Shown here: in pieces, positions 8,262 through 16,905 of the stretch
Layout: each line of letters opens with the position of its first letter
Numbering within the stretch: the first letter of the stretch is position 1
NCBI GenBank assembly: GCA_964431365.1
Contig: CAYSJJ010000021.1
Span: 1 to 54,077 of the forward strand
DNA from: Geomobilibacter sp964431365
Lineage (GTDB): Bacteria > Desulfobacterota > Desulfuromonadia > Geobacterales > DSM-12255
Length of the DNA stretch: 54,077 nt
Direction: 5' to 3'
Position numbers and translations under genes: made by a program
Notes under the pieces: generated by a model
The model's database searches: none
Told to the model about the DNA's origin: nothing
Seen by the model: the letters and a program-made list of their open reading frames with translations, nothing else

Positions 8262-9989
8262 ATGCGCATCAACTGCCACGCCCACGTATTCAATGCCACG
8301 TCGGTCTTCACCACCCACACGCTGGAGATCCTCCTCAAGCGGATCACCGACATGGAGATACCCGACCTGGTCAAAAACGAACTCGCCAGGCAGGTGGAAA
8401 GCATCCTCAAGAAGGCGGGGGGGTACGTTGACGAGGAGACCCTCTTCCGCAACGTGGTGCAGAAGGTTTCCACCTCTGCCGACTTCAGGAAGATGCTGGA
8501 CAACCTGTCGCCGAGCGACTCGCTGCGGCTCGAACTCTCCGGCGGGGTGGCCCTGCAGGATTATGCCGTCGAAGGACTGGTCACCCTGCTGGGGCGGATC
8601 GGGGAGGCCCTCGGCCAGGAGGACACGGACGCGGCAAAGGCTGACATGCTGGATGCGATTTCGTTCCTGCGCATCGCCCTGCTGCCGGGGATCCGGCAGG
8701 TAACCGAGACCCTGATGGAGCAGCTGACCCTGCAGGACGGCGTCATCGCGCTGGCCATGGACATCACCGCTGACGGCGGCAACCGCCAGCTGCTGGAGCG
8801 CCAGCTTGCCGACACCTCGGCGCAGGTCCTGGCATACCCGGGACGGCTCTTCCCCTTTGTCGCCGTCAACACCCGGCGGCCGGAGCACTTCGCCATCATG
8901 GAGGCGGCGCTGAACGGCAGGGGATTCGTCGGCGTGAAGCTCTATCCTTCGCTTGGGTACGCCATCGACAGCCCCGAGATGTTCAAGGTCTACGCCTACT
9001 GCGAGGAGCGCGGCATCCCGCTTCTCATGCACTGCAGCGAAGGGGGGTTCTACTATGCGGACGATACGCGCGGAAATTCCGACCCGGCGCTCTGGAAGGC
9101 GATATTGGCGCGGCACCCGAAGCTGAAGATCTGCTTCGGCCATTTCGGCGGCGCAAAGTACCTGACCTCGGCGACCATCCCCGATCCGTGCTGGACCCGC
9201 ACGATCCTCGGCCTGATGGCTCAGTTCGAGGGGGTCTATGCCGACATCGCCTTTCACAGCGAACCGATGGAGGGGGGGGAGGCGGAGCGGAACTACTTCG
9301 CGAACCTTGCGCAGCTGCTGCAGGAGAGCCTCTACCGCAGCCGCATCCTCTTCGGGACCGACTTCTTCCTCTCGCGCCAGCGCCTCACGGAAAAGAACTA
9401 CTGGAAGTATTTCCGCAAACGCATGTCAGAAGACGATTTCCGGCAGATCTCGGAGAAGAACCCGGCCGACTACCTGGGGCTTCCCGCCGAGGGGAGGCCC
9501 CTGGGGCTCCCGCTGGAGCAGTACGCCCGGTTCGTCTACCAGCAGCGCGACGCGCTCCTCTCGGAGGCGGCCGACTGGCTGAAAGGGGCGGTCAGGGCGA
9601 TGTACGGCCCTTCGGCAACCCTGCCGAAGCCGTCACTGGGGCCGAAGTGGAGCTGGAACAACAAGGTGCATGCCTATCTCTACACGTTCCTTGCCGAGGG
9701 ACAGCTCAGCGACAGCCAGAAGGCGAGGGGGTTCGAACCGGCCGGTCTGCTCAAGCTGCGGGACCTGGCCTACTGGAACAAGGGGTTCGAGGCGAAGGAG
9801 ATCTGGAGCCTCAAGCTCAAGGCGATGGCGGAGAACCTGGACACGTTCCTCCGCACCAACGGCGGGAGCTACGAGAAGAACCAGGAGACCCGGAAGGCGA
9901 TGGCCGCCCTGGAGGCGCTCTTCGACAACGGTTCCACGTACATCCACGAGGTGGGGGAGGCGTGCGATGCGATCTACTCTTTCGCGTGA
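8262..9989 (+). CDS. Amidohydrolase-family metal-dependent hydrolase with C-terminal extension
   Basis: The 575-residue product starts at the ATG at 8262 behind AGGAGG. It has the hallmarks of the amidohydrolase 2 (TIM-barrel) family. HAH at residues 6-8 gives two metal-binding histidines. Further candidates are the Lys in VGVKLYPS, the His in LLMHCSEGG, the His in CFGHFGG and the catalytic Asp in ILFGTDFF. Relatives hydrolyse or decarboxylate small cyclic substrates. The barrel ends near residue 410. About 165 extra helical residues follow, which most family members lack. No signal peptide is present. It lies 56 bases after the peptidase gene and 19 before an outer-membrane protein gene, so the three are probably co-transcribed. 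The substrate cannot be inferred. Confidence 0.85.
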   Translation: MRINCHAHVFNATSVFTTHTLEILLKRITDMEIPDLVKNELARQVESILKKAGGYVDEETLFRNVVQKVSTSADFRKMLDNLSPSDSLRLELSGGVALQDYAVEGLVTLLGRIGEALGQEDTDAAKADMLDAISFLRIALLPGIRQVTETLMEQLTLQDGVIALAMDITADGGNRQLLERQLADTSAQVLAYPGRLFPFVAVNTRRPEHFAIMEAALNGRGFVGVKLYPSLGYAIDSPEMFKVYAYCEERGIPLLMHCSEGGFYYADDTRGNSDPALWKAILARHPKLKICFGHFGGAKYLTSATIPDPCWTRTILGLMAQFEGVYADIAFHSEPMEGGEAERNYFANLAQLLQESLYRSRILFGTDFFLSRQRLTEKNYWKYFRKRMSEDDFRQISEKNPADYLGLPAEGRPLGLPLEQYARFVYQQRDALLSEAADWLKGAVRAMYGPSATLPKPSLGPKWSWNNKVHAYLYTFLAEGQLSDSQKARGFEPAGLLKLRDLAYWNKGFEAKEIWSLKLKAMAENLDTFLRTNGGSYEKNQETRKAMAALEALFDNGSTYIHEVGEACDAIYSFA

Positions 9990-10008
9990 TCCGCGGCCAG
10001 TCGGCACC

Positions 10009-10905
10009 ATGTACGGGCTGCGGGCGTTCTGCCTGGTTCTGGCGATGCTGCTGCCGGTCGCTGCCGCCGGTGCCGACGATTTCCTGGAGTTCAGGCAGAG
10101 CGTCCGGCCCGGTCTCCTCACCGCCCATGGCGACTGGACGGTGGCGCTGGACTACGATCTGGGGCTCTCCACGGTGCTCTGGTCCCAGCCGGAGCGGGAG
10201 TCGTTCCGCAAGAACCTGAGCGCCCGCATCGGCACGAAGGGGAGCGTCGCGGTTGACCCGGACCTGAACAGCCATCCGCTGGCGGCGGATGCGGGGATCA
10301 CCACCGCCGTCAACCTCTATCGCCCGCCAAAGGTGGCCCTGGGGGAGAAGCCGGGAGAGTACCGGACCGAAGAGGCGGGGTTCAACTACGGCCGCGTGAG
10401 CCTCAGCCTGCTGGCCGGGTACGAAACCGATCAGCGGCTGGACAACCGGAACATCACCTCAGGAGCCGAACTCGGGTACGTGCTGACGGAAAACCGGGGG
10501 CTCAAGGCGCTGGTCCCCTCGCTGTTCGTGGGGTACGACCTCGTCTTCGTCGATCGTTCGGACCTGCAGCGGAGGCTGGGGGTGAGCGACGACGACTCCC
10601 GCCGGCTCCGGCTTTTCGCCTCGTGGAAGCTGCCGGTGGGAGCCTGGCTTCCCGGACCGCTGGAGCCGCTGAACGCCCATTTCGACCTCCGCTATTACCT
10701 CAGCGACGGCCTGCCGGGCGCCATCCGGAGCGCCGACCGGGACGACGCCATCTACGAGGCGGGCGGCCTGAGCTACAGTTTCAGCCAGGAGCCGCTCTGG
10801 GGGTTCGTCAACGCCCTCTTCGTGCGGGTAGCCAACGGCAGGATTCCGCCGGTGACCGATGACGCCACAACGGTGATGGTCGGCCTGTCGGTGTGGGAAC
10901 GGTGA
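10009..10905 (+). CDS. Outer-membrane beta-barrel-like protein, unknown function
   Basis: The 298-residue product begins with a clear signal peptide (MYGLRAFCLVLAMLLPVAAAGA). The rest shows alternating hydrophobic and polar residues with aromatic girdles, such as VSLSLLAGYETD, LVPSLFVGYDLVF and NAHFDLRYYLSDG, and it ends in TTVMVGLSVWER. This suits a beta-barrel in the outer membrane. The ATG at 10009 has only a weak ribosome site, so translation may be coupled to the amidohydrolase gene that ends 19 bases before. I do not recognise a named family. The next gene starts only 8 bases downstream. Confidence 0.75.
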   Translation: MYGLRAFCLVLAMLLPVAAAGADDFLEFRQSVRPGLLTAHGDWTVALDYDLGLSTVLWSQPERESFRKNLSARIGTKGSVAVDPDLNSHPLAADAGITTAVNLYRPPKVALGEKPGEYRTEEAGFNYGRVSLSLLAGYETDQRLDNRNITSGAELGYVLTENRGLKALVPSLFVGYDLVFVDRSDLQRRLGVSDDDSRRLRLFASWKLPVGAWLPGPLEPLNAHFDLRYYLSDGLPGAIRSADRDDAIYEAGGLSYSFSQEPLWGFVNALFVRVANGRIPPVTDDATTVMVGLSVWER

Positions 10906-10913
10906 GGTGACCC

Positions 10914-12461
10914 ATGGCTGCGAACAAGTACATCGACATCTGTTCCGACGGGACCGGCAATACGGCCATCAAGGACCGCGGGACCAACGTCTTCAAGATC
11001 TTCGAGGCCGTGGACATCTACGGGCATTGGACAGACCCCGGGTTGAGCCCGCAGGTGGCAATCTACGACGATGGCGTCGGGACCCAGGGATTCAAGCCGC
11101 TGATGCTGCTGGGCGGGGCCTTCGGCTGGGGGCTCAGCAGGAACATCCGGCAGCTCTACACGGAATTGGTAAGGGTCTACGAGCCGGGGGACAACATCTA
11201 TCTGTTCGGTTTCAGCCGGGGGGCCTTCACGGTCAGGAGCCTTGCAGGGTTCATCGGCATCTGCGGCATCATCGACCGGGCGAAACCGGGGAGTGAGGAT
11301 CTCCCTACTCGTGTAAATGAGGCCTACGGTACCTATCGCGCAACCTATCGGGACGGCGGCGGAAAGGCGAAAGGGGTGTGGGAGGAGGCAGAGAGCTTCC
11401 GGCTCCGGCATGCGGTCGTGCATGGAGAGCATGCCCCGGAGGGGAGGGTCAGGATCCGCTTCATCGGCGTCTGGGACACCGTGGATGCGGTGGGGCTCCC
11501 CTTTGACGAGCTTTCCGGCGTGCTGAACAGGCTCTTTCGGTTCAAATTCCCCGATCACGTCCTGGGGGACCATGTGCAGCGCGCCTGCCATGCCCTCTCC
11601 ATAGACGACGAACGCCGCACGTTCCACCCCCTCATGTGGGACGAAACCGCGGAGAAAACGGAGGAGGGGACGGAGGGGAGGATCGAGCAGCTCTGGTTTC
11701 CCGGTGTCCATTCCAACGTGGGAGGGGGATACCCGAAACAGGGGATGTCGCTGGTCTCCCTCTACTGGATGATGAACAAGGCGAAAGATGCCGGGCTTCG
11801 GTTCGTGGAGAGCGACTGGCAGCTGTTTCTCGACCACCAGAACCCTTTTGACAAACTCTACGATTCCCGGGCCGGTCTGGGGGTCTACTATCGCTACCTG
11901 CCGCGGGACATCGAGGCCATCTGCCGCACGCACGGCGTGTCGCCCAAGATCCATTTCAGCGCCGTGGAGCGTGTCGTCCAGGGGAGCGGCGGGTATGCGC
12001 CGGGAAACATCCCGACAGGGTGCCGGATCGTCGCCACCGACGCCGGGGCGACGGACCTTGCTTCCATCGGCAGGGAAATAACGACGGCCCTGCAGGGGCG
12101 GAGATCGCTCCTGGAGAGCGTGAGGCCATGGGTCTGGATCCTGCACTACTCGCACCTGGTATTCCTCGCGGCCTCACTGGCGGCTGTCGCTCTGGTCCTG
12201 TGGGATTCCTACCGGCAGTGGGGCGGCGAGGGGATCTCCTTCTCCTTTGGCGGCATGTTGAAGCTCGCCGCCTGCCTGATCCGGAACCCGAAGCTGTATG
12301 GCCTCCTTCTTCTCATCTGTGCTGTTTTCTACCTGATCGGCTGGCTGGCGAAGATACGGATGGGGCGCGTCTTTGCAGGCTTCTGGCGCACTCTTCACGA
12401 CCGTTTGCGGGATACGTTGTACCCGGGTCGGACAGGCGCAGCCCCACCCCCACCCCCTTGA
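10914..12461 (+). CDS. DUF2235 alpha/beta-hydrolase (Tle1 phospholipase-like), membrane-anchored
   Basis: The 515-residue product starts at the ATG at 10914 after GAGGTGA. The start (YIDICSDGTGNT) and the nucleophile elbow GFSRGA (near residue 100) are typical of DUF2235, the domain of Tle1-type phospholipase effectors and related hydrolases. Other family blocks are FIGVWDTVDAVG (catalytic Asp region) and WFPGVHSNVGGGY (catalytic His). Two hydrophobic helices close the protein at about 410-430 and 455-475, so it is probably tied to the inner membrane. No type VI secretion genes are nearby, so an effector role is not supported. It is the last gene of the five-gene run and is followed by a strong terminator. 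Confidence 0.87.
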   Translation: MAANKYIDICSDGTGNTAIKDRGTNVFKIFEAVDIYGHWTDPGLSPQVAIYDDGVGTQGFKPLMLLGGAFGWGLSRNIRQLYTELVRVYEPGDNIYLFGFSRGAFTVRSLAGFIGICGIIDRAKPGSEDLPTRVNEAYGTYRATYRDGGGKAKGVWEEAESFRLRHAVVHGEHAPEGRVRIRFIGVWDTVDAVGLPFDELSGVLNRLFRFKFPDHVLGDHVQRACHALSIDDERRTFHPLMWDETAEKTEEGTEGRIEQLWFPGVHSNVGGGYPKQGMSLVSLYWMMNKAKDAGLRFVESDWQLFLDHQNPFDKLYDSRAGLGVYYRYLPRDIEAICRTHGVSPKIHFSAVERVVQGSGGYAPGNIPTGCRIVATDAGATDLASIGREITTALQGRRSLLESVRPWVWILHYSHLVFLAASLAAVALVLWDSYRQWGGEGISFSFGGMLKLAACLIRNPKLYGLLLLICAVFYLIGWLAKIRMGRVFAGFWRTLHDRLRDTLYPGRTGAAPPPPP

Positions 12462-12498
12462 GATGATCAGTTGGCTGCTTCTTCTCGACCGCTGAACC

Positions 12499-12533
12499 AA
12501 AAGGGCGGGCTCCGCTCCGGAACCCGCCCTTTT
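12499..12533. terminator. Bidirectional terminator between DUF2235 and multicopper oxidase genes
   Basis: An 11-bp stem, AAAAGGGCGGG with CCCGCCCTTTT (12499-12509 with 12523-12533), has a small inner TCCG/CGGA hairpin. The A-run on one side and T-run on the other let it end transcription from both converging genes. Confidence 0.85.
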
Positions 12534-12556
12534 GAAGTCGATGGATCTTTGTGTCG

Positions 12557-14638
12557 TCAGGGTTGTGGCCGGTACGGCCGCATCATTTCGTTATCCTCGT
12601 GGTCGATGATGTGACAGTGCCAGACATAGCCCGGACCGACGGTCGGATTGAACGGGAAGAGGTTGACGCCGGCAACGGGAGCGCCGGCACCGGTCGCCGG
12701 GCTGTTGGTCGGTGCCCAGCGGACAAGGATGCGGGTCACCTGGCCAGGATACATGACCACCGTATCCTTCCAGCCGGCTTCGTTGGCCAGGGGGGGCGCC
12801 ACCTTTCCCTGCAGGTACGGGGTGACTGCCGGGTTGCCGCCAATGGCACCGTCAACGTTGGGAGTCAGGTAGGCAAGGGGCGGCCCGTAGCCGGGCACGA
12901 ACACGCCACCCGGGAACAGCTTCGACCAATCGTTGATGTACTTCTTCGCCTGGAACGGCTGGCGGTTGATCAGCTGGAACTGCACCAGGTGCAGGTGGAT
13001 CGGGTGGGCATCGGCAGTCAGGTTGATGATCTCCCACTGCTCGGTATCGCCGACCCGCGGCAGTTCGCTGGCGTAGGTGTCCTGCATCATGCCGTCGCCG
13101 TAGAGGAGCTGGCTCCCCGGAATGACGGAGTTATCGGTCGCCCGTTTGCCGCTCCATTTCGTGTTGTTGACCAGCACTTCCAGCGGGCCGGCAGGCCCCA
13201 TGACTTCCTTCAGGGTGAGCTGCCGCTTGACGCTCGGCGTCACGTTGGGCACCCCGGTAAGCGGGTTGACCAGACGGACGATGGCGGGGGGCTGGTTGAT
13301 CCCACCTCGCAGGGTGGCGCCGACAACTGCCGGATTGAAGCTGGTATCGGTCACGCCGACCGGGAGTGGGGCGCCGACCCGGAACTGCATGATCTGGCCG
13401 ACGGTCTGCGGATCTGCCGGGGCGCCGTTGGGGAACGGCGCCTTGGCGTCGTTGGTCAACAGGATAGTACTGTTGGGGAAGAGGGCGAAGTCGACGATCA
13501 GGTCGGCCCGCTCGCCAGGGGCCAGCAGCAGAGAGGTCAGCGGTGCCGGTGCGTCCAGCAGGCCGCCGTCGGTGCCGATCTGATGGAAGACCATCTTGTT
13601 GTCGAAGCTCAGGTTGTAGAACCGGGCATTGGAGCCGTTGAGGAGGCGGAGACGGTAGCGTTGCGGCGCCACGGCCTGGAACGGCCAGCTCTTGCCGTTG
13701 ACGACGACGGTGTCGCCGAAGAACTCGGGAATCCAGAACGGATGCACGGTCGGGTTGAGTCCGAGGTCGGGGAAGAAGAGCTGACCGTTGGTGTCGAACA
13801 TCCGGTCCTGGATGACCACTTCCAGTTCCTGGCTACCGGCCGGCAAATTGAGGCCGGTGCCGGGAACGCCGGTGTCGAAGGCGTCGCGCAGCAGGTAGAA
13901 GGCTGCCAGGCCGCCATAGACGTTCGTTCTGGTCACCCCGAGGGCGTGGTCATGGAACCAGAGGGTAGTGGCCTCCTGGGAGTTGGGGTAGTGGTAGATG
14001 GCGCTTCCCGGCGGTGTGGGGGCGACTGTCGCATAGGCGGCCCCCTGCAGCCCGTTGGGGGTGAACCACTGTCCCGGGCCGCCGTCGAAGAGCGAGGAGA
14101 CTTCGCCGCCGTGCAGGTGGGTGGATGTGGGGACCGGGCCGGCATAGGCGGCAAACGACCCCATCATGCCCGTCGGGTCGGCCCAGTGCAGGGTCTGGTC
14201 CACGGTTATGTACTTCTGCAGGAAGGGGGGAGCGCCGTTCGCCTGCTGCAGGTTATTCACATAGGTGACGTCCACGGCGACGCCGCGCTGGGCTTCAACG
14301 GTGAAGCCGGGGTAGAGAGCCGGCGCATTGCCGATCCGGTAACCCCAGACATAGGTCCCGGCATTGAACGGGGCCGTGAGTGGGGCGTAGACGGTTGCCG
14401 GGAGCACCCTCTGCTGGAACTCCTCCGCTGTTACGCTGTAGCCTGCGCCGGCCTGCACCCGGGGAGCGGTGCCGCCGCTTGCCGGACCGAATACCGGCAG
14501 AGGGTCCACATATTTGGGAATGTTCTTCCCCGGGAGCGGGGTCTGTGCAATCTGGGTATTTGCAGATGCCGACTGCAGGCCGGCGAACAGGGCCAATGCT
14601 GCTGCCAGGCATGTGGCAGTGAAATATCGTCCGTTCAT
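12557..14638 (-). CDS. Multicopper oxidase (CotA/bilirubin oxidase-like)
   Basis: The 693-residue product starts at the ATG whose first base is 14638, behind GGAGGC. It has a signal peptide (MNGRYFTATCLAAALALFAG). All four copper motifs are present: HLHGG (His174, His176), WFHDHALG (His229, His231), HPIHLHL, and the C-terminal HCHIIDHEDNEMM, which holds the type 1 copper Cys675. The enzyme should oxidise small organics or metals and reduce oxygen to water in the periplasm or outside the cell. The sequence resembles laccases of the CotA and bilirubin oxidase group more than CueO, because no Met-rich insert is seen. A ten-base N gap sits in the leader at 14659-14668. A receiver-AraC regulator gene lies just upstream on the same strand and is the likely regulator. 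Confidence 0.93.
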   Translation of the reverse strand: MNGRYFTATCLAAALALFAGLQSASANTQIAQTPLPGKNIPKYVDPLPVFGPASGGTAPRVQAGAGYSVTAEEFQQRVLPATVYAPLTAPFNAGTYVWGYRIGNAPALYPGFTVEAQRGVAVDVTYVNNLQQANGAPPFLQKYITVDQTLHWADPTGMMGSFAAYAGPVPTSTHLHGGEVSSLFDGGPGQWFTPNGLQGAAYATVAPTPPGSAIYHYPNSQEATTLWFHDHALGVTRTNVYGGLAAFYLLRDAFDTGVPGTGLNLPAGSQELEVVIQDRMFDTNGQLFFPDLGLNPTVHPFWIPEFFGDTVVVNGKSWPFQAVAPQRYRLRLLNGSNARFYNLSFDNKMVFHQIGTDGGLLDAPAPLTSLLLAPGERADLIVDFALFPNSTILLTNDAKAPFPNGAPADPQTVGQIMQFRVGAPLPVGVTDTSFNPAVVGATLRGGINQPPAIVRLVNPLTGVPNVTPSVKRQLTLKEVMGPAGPLEVLVNNTKWSGKRATDNSVIPGSQLLYGDGMMQDTYASELPRVGDTEQWEIINLTADAHPIHLHLVQFQLINRQPFQAKKYINDWSKLFPGGVFVPGYGPPLAYLTPNVDGAIGGNPAVTPYLQGKVAPPLANEAGWKDTVVMYPGQVTRILVRWAPTNSPATGAGAPVAGVNLFPFNPTVGPGYVWHCHIIDHEDNEMMRPYRPQP

Positions 14639-14658
14639 GGTTTTTGCCTCCTTCAACA

Positions 14659-14668
14659 NNNNNNNNNN
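14659..14668. other. Assembly gap (10 Ns)
   Basis: Ten unknown bases lie between the multicopper oxidase start and the AraC-type gene. The true gap length is unknown, so the promoter here cannot be read. Confidence 0.99.
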
Positions 14669-14760
14669 TCTTGGCAAAAACAGCGAACGAATTTCTTGGG
14701 GAATATTGCGCTTTATTGTGAGAATGTTGCTGTTCGGTTTCCCCTGTGTCCGGCAGGGTC

Positions 14761-15528
14761 CTAACCGTCCTGTTTCCTGAGAGATTTCCTGAATTCGGAA
14801 GGGGTCAGGCCGGTCATTTTCTTGAACTGGCGGTTGAATTCGCTGATGTCGTTAAAGCCGACCTTGTAGATGACGGACGCAATGGTTGCCCCTTCTTTCC
14901 GCAACAATACCTTCGCCCGCTCGATCCGGGTCACGGTTAGAAACTGCATCGGGGTCAGGCCGACGTGATCCTTGAAGATGCGGCAGAAATGGAATCTGCT
15001 CATGCCCGCCTCATTGGCGATCTCTTCCAGGTAGATCTCCTCGGCCAGATGCTCGTTCAGGTAGCGTACCGACTTCAGAATCACGTCCGGGAGGTCGGAG
15101 CTCAGGCAGAACGAGTTGCTCCCCCGGGTCGCGGTATCTTTGAGAGGAGTGGGAACCCCGGTGTCGGCGCATCTCTGCCTGGGAACGGCCAATTCCTGAA
15201 TCGTAGCCTGCAATACGGCCTGGTCGATCGGTTTCTTGATATACTCCCGAGCCCCGGCCTTGAAAGCGGCGATTGCCAACTCCTCGGAACTGACATCGGT
15301 AAGAAAGATGACAGGTACCGTGACGCAGCACCCCTTGATCCGTTTCAGCAGCATCAGGCCGGTATCCGGTGAGTGGCCGGCGTCCAGGACCATGACGGAT
15401 AATCCGCATGCCCCTGCTGATTCCAGGGCCTCGGCCGGATCGTAAAAGGTGAGATGCTTTTCTCCCGTGTCCAGCACTTCGTAGAATGGGCGGTGCGCCC
15501 GATCGGCAATGATACAGATATGTTCCAT
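14761..15528 (-). CDS. Response regulator with receiver and AraC DNA-binding domains
   Basis: The 255-residue product has an N-terminal receiver domain (about 3-120) with the likely phospho-acceptor Asp49 (VMVLDAGHSPDTG), Thr in FLTDVS and Lys in YIKKPID. The usual acidic pair near the start is reduced to IIADRA, so phosphorylation is not certain. After a variable linker the last 100 residues form an AraC/XylS double helix-turn-helix (LEEIANEAGMSRFHFCRIFK and IASVIYKVGFNDISEFNRQF). No kinase gene is next to it. The ATG (first base 15528) lacks a strong ribosome site. It precedes the multicopper oxidase gene on the same strand and diverges from the outer-membrane protein gene at 15780, so it may regulate either or both. 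Confidence 0.88.
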   Translation of the reverse strand: MEHICIIADRAHRPFYEVLDTGEKHLTFYDPAEALESAGACGLSVMVLDAGHSPDTGLMLLKRIKGCCVTVPVIFLTDVSSEELAIAAFKAGAREYIKKPIDQAVLQATIQELAVPRQRCADTGVPTPLKDTATRGSNSFCLSSDLPDVILKSVRYLNEHLAEEIYLEEIANEAGMSRFHFCRIFKDHVGLTPMQFLTVTRIERAKVLLRKEGATIASVIYKVGFNDISEFNRQFKKMTGLTPSEFRKSLRKQDG

Positions 15529-15707
15529 GGCTTGACACGACTCCGGGAGATCTGTTGGTGGATGATGGCTTTCATGGTTTATATATCAAAAAAACCTGTC
15601 GTACGGCAATCACCCGAAATAGTCGGAGCTGCCGGACGTAGTCTGATGGTGTGGTATTATTGATTCTCAAATCGTCTCACTCGCAGCACGAAGTTGCACC
15701 GCGAAGG

Positions 15708-15729
15708 GTGAGTCCGGGGCCGGAGTCAC
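15708..15729. promoter_or_regulatory. 22-bp near-perfect palindrome, possible operator
   Basis: Two 10-base arms (GTGAGTCCGG and CCGGAGTCAC) are inverted with one mismatched pair around a central GG. The palindrome lies 51 bases upstream of the outer-membrane protein gene and about 180 upstream of the AraC-type start. It could be a binding site for a dimeric regulator; this is pattern-based only. Confidence 0.35.
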
Positions 15730-15779
15730 ACGAAAGCTTGAGAGGACGGCTGTTTATCACAACCAGTTAGAGGTCTGGG

Positions 15780-16883
15780 ATGTCATATCGTTTTGTATGG
15801 AAATGTGCCCTGGTTCTGACAGCGGCGCTGTTTTTTGCCGTTTCGTGGGAAGGAGTCTCGTTCGCTGCCGAGCCTCCCCTGGCCGCCCCTCACCCCGAGG
15901 ACGACGAGGAGTTGAACGATAAGCCGTTCGAGGAGCCGTTCGAGGAACTGGAGGAGCAGATTGTCTCGATGGGCAAGAGCATGGAGGCCTCCCACGACAA
16001 GTTGGAGCGGGATATCATGGGGCAGGTTATCCGTTTCGACGATTTCTTCGGCAACGTCAAGACCGAGGAACTGCGCAAGACCAGATATCTGCTCCGCTGG
16101 CGGAACTCCTTCCGGGTGGCGGAGGATGGGTCCATAAAGCCGGGGATGACGCTCAGGGCCAATGTAGTCCTTTCCAGGGTCAGCGACCGGTTGCGCCTGG
16201 CCATTACCGGCGAGGACGACACGGAGCAGGCGTCGCCGAGTATCCCCGAGGACCCGGGTACCCCAGGCTTCGACCGGACGACCCGGAATGCCCATCTGGT
16301 CAACACGGAGCTCCGTTACGCGCTGATCAAGGAGACCGATCTGGACCTGTTCCTCGGTGCCGGCTTCCGGGTGGCGATCCCGCCGGAAGGGTTTGTCCGG
16401 AGCCGCTTCCAGTACACCCATAAGATCGCCGACCTTGTCCAGTTCCGGTTCGGCGAGACGCTCTTCCTCAAGAACACCAGCGGGTTCGGGGAGACCACCG
16501 AGATCGACCTGGAGCGGCTGCTCGACCGGGATACGCTCATGCGCTGGGCCAATGCGGGGACCCTCTCCGAGGAGTTCAGCGGCACTGAGTGGGGGACGGA
16601 GCTCTCCATGATCCGACAGCTCTCTCCCCGCAGCGCCATAACCGTGGCCGCCGGCATCTATGGCAACACCAGCGCCTCGGCAATGGTGGGAAGCTACAAG
16701 GTCTACACGCGCTATAGGCGGAACTTCCTGCGAAGCTGGCTCTTTTACGAACTGGAGCCGGAAGTCTCCTGGCCCAGGAATACTGCCGGGCAGTACCTTG
16801 CCACATTTGCCATTACCGGGCGGCTCGAGGTGGTGTTCGAGGGGAGTGCCGCAGCAAATGGAAAGGGTGTCGGACCGCATTGA
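15780..16883 (+). CDS. Predicted outer-membrane protein with acidic N-terminal segment
   Basis: The 367-residue product starts at the ATG at 15780 and has a signal peptide (MSYRFVWKCALVLTAALFF). A very acidic stretch of about 30 residues (EDDEELNDKPFEEPFEELEE) comes next. Most of the rest alternates polar and hydrophobic residues as in a barrel, for example LRLAITGEDD, LDLFLGAGFRVAIPP and SAITVAAGIYGNTSAS. I do not recognise a named family. The phosphodiesterase gene starts 22 bases downstream, so the two are probably co-transcribed. This may be a porin or an envelope protein linked to lipid handling, but that is guesswork from its neighbours. Confidence 0.7.
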   Translation: MSYRFVWKCALVLTAALFFAVSWEGVSFAAEPPLAAPHPEDDEELNDKPFEEPFEELEEQIVSMGKSMEASHDKLERDIMGQVIRFDDFFGNVKTEELRKTRYLLRWRNSFRVAEDGSIKPGMTLRANVVLSRVSDRLRLAITGEDDTEQASPSIPEDPGTPGFDRTTRNAHLVNTELRYALIKETDLDLFLGAGFRVAIPPEGFVRSRFQYTHKIADLVQFRFGETLFLKNTSGFGETTEIDLERLLDRDTLMRWANAGTLSEEFSGTEWGTELSMIRQLSPRSAITVAAGIYGNTSASAMVGSYKVYTRYRRNFLRSWLFYELEPEVSWPRNTAGQYLATFAITGRLEVVFEGSAAANGKGVGPH

Positions 16884-16905
16884 GCGCGGGACACCAGGTG
16901 AACAG

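Noticed and set aside
10914..12461. DUF2235 protein as a type VI secretion effector
   Set aside because: No VgrG, Hcp, PAAR or immunity gene is present around it and the protein ends in membrane helices.
12551..14764. Plus-strand open frame of 737 codons opposite the multicopper oxidase gene
   Set aside because: All copper motifs and the signal peptide lie on the minus strand. The plus frame also reads through the N gap.
15690..15780. Leader considered as a cobalamin or cyclic-di-GMP riboswitch
   Set aside because: The conserved core words of either class are not present; only a simple palindrome is seen.
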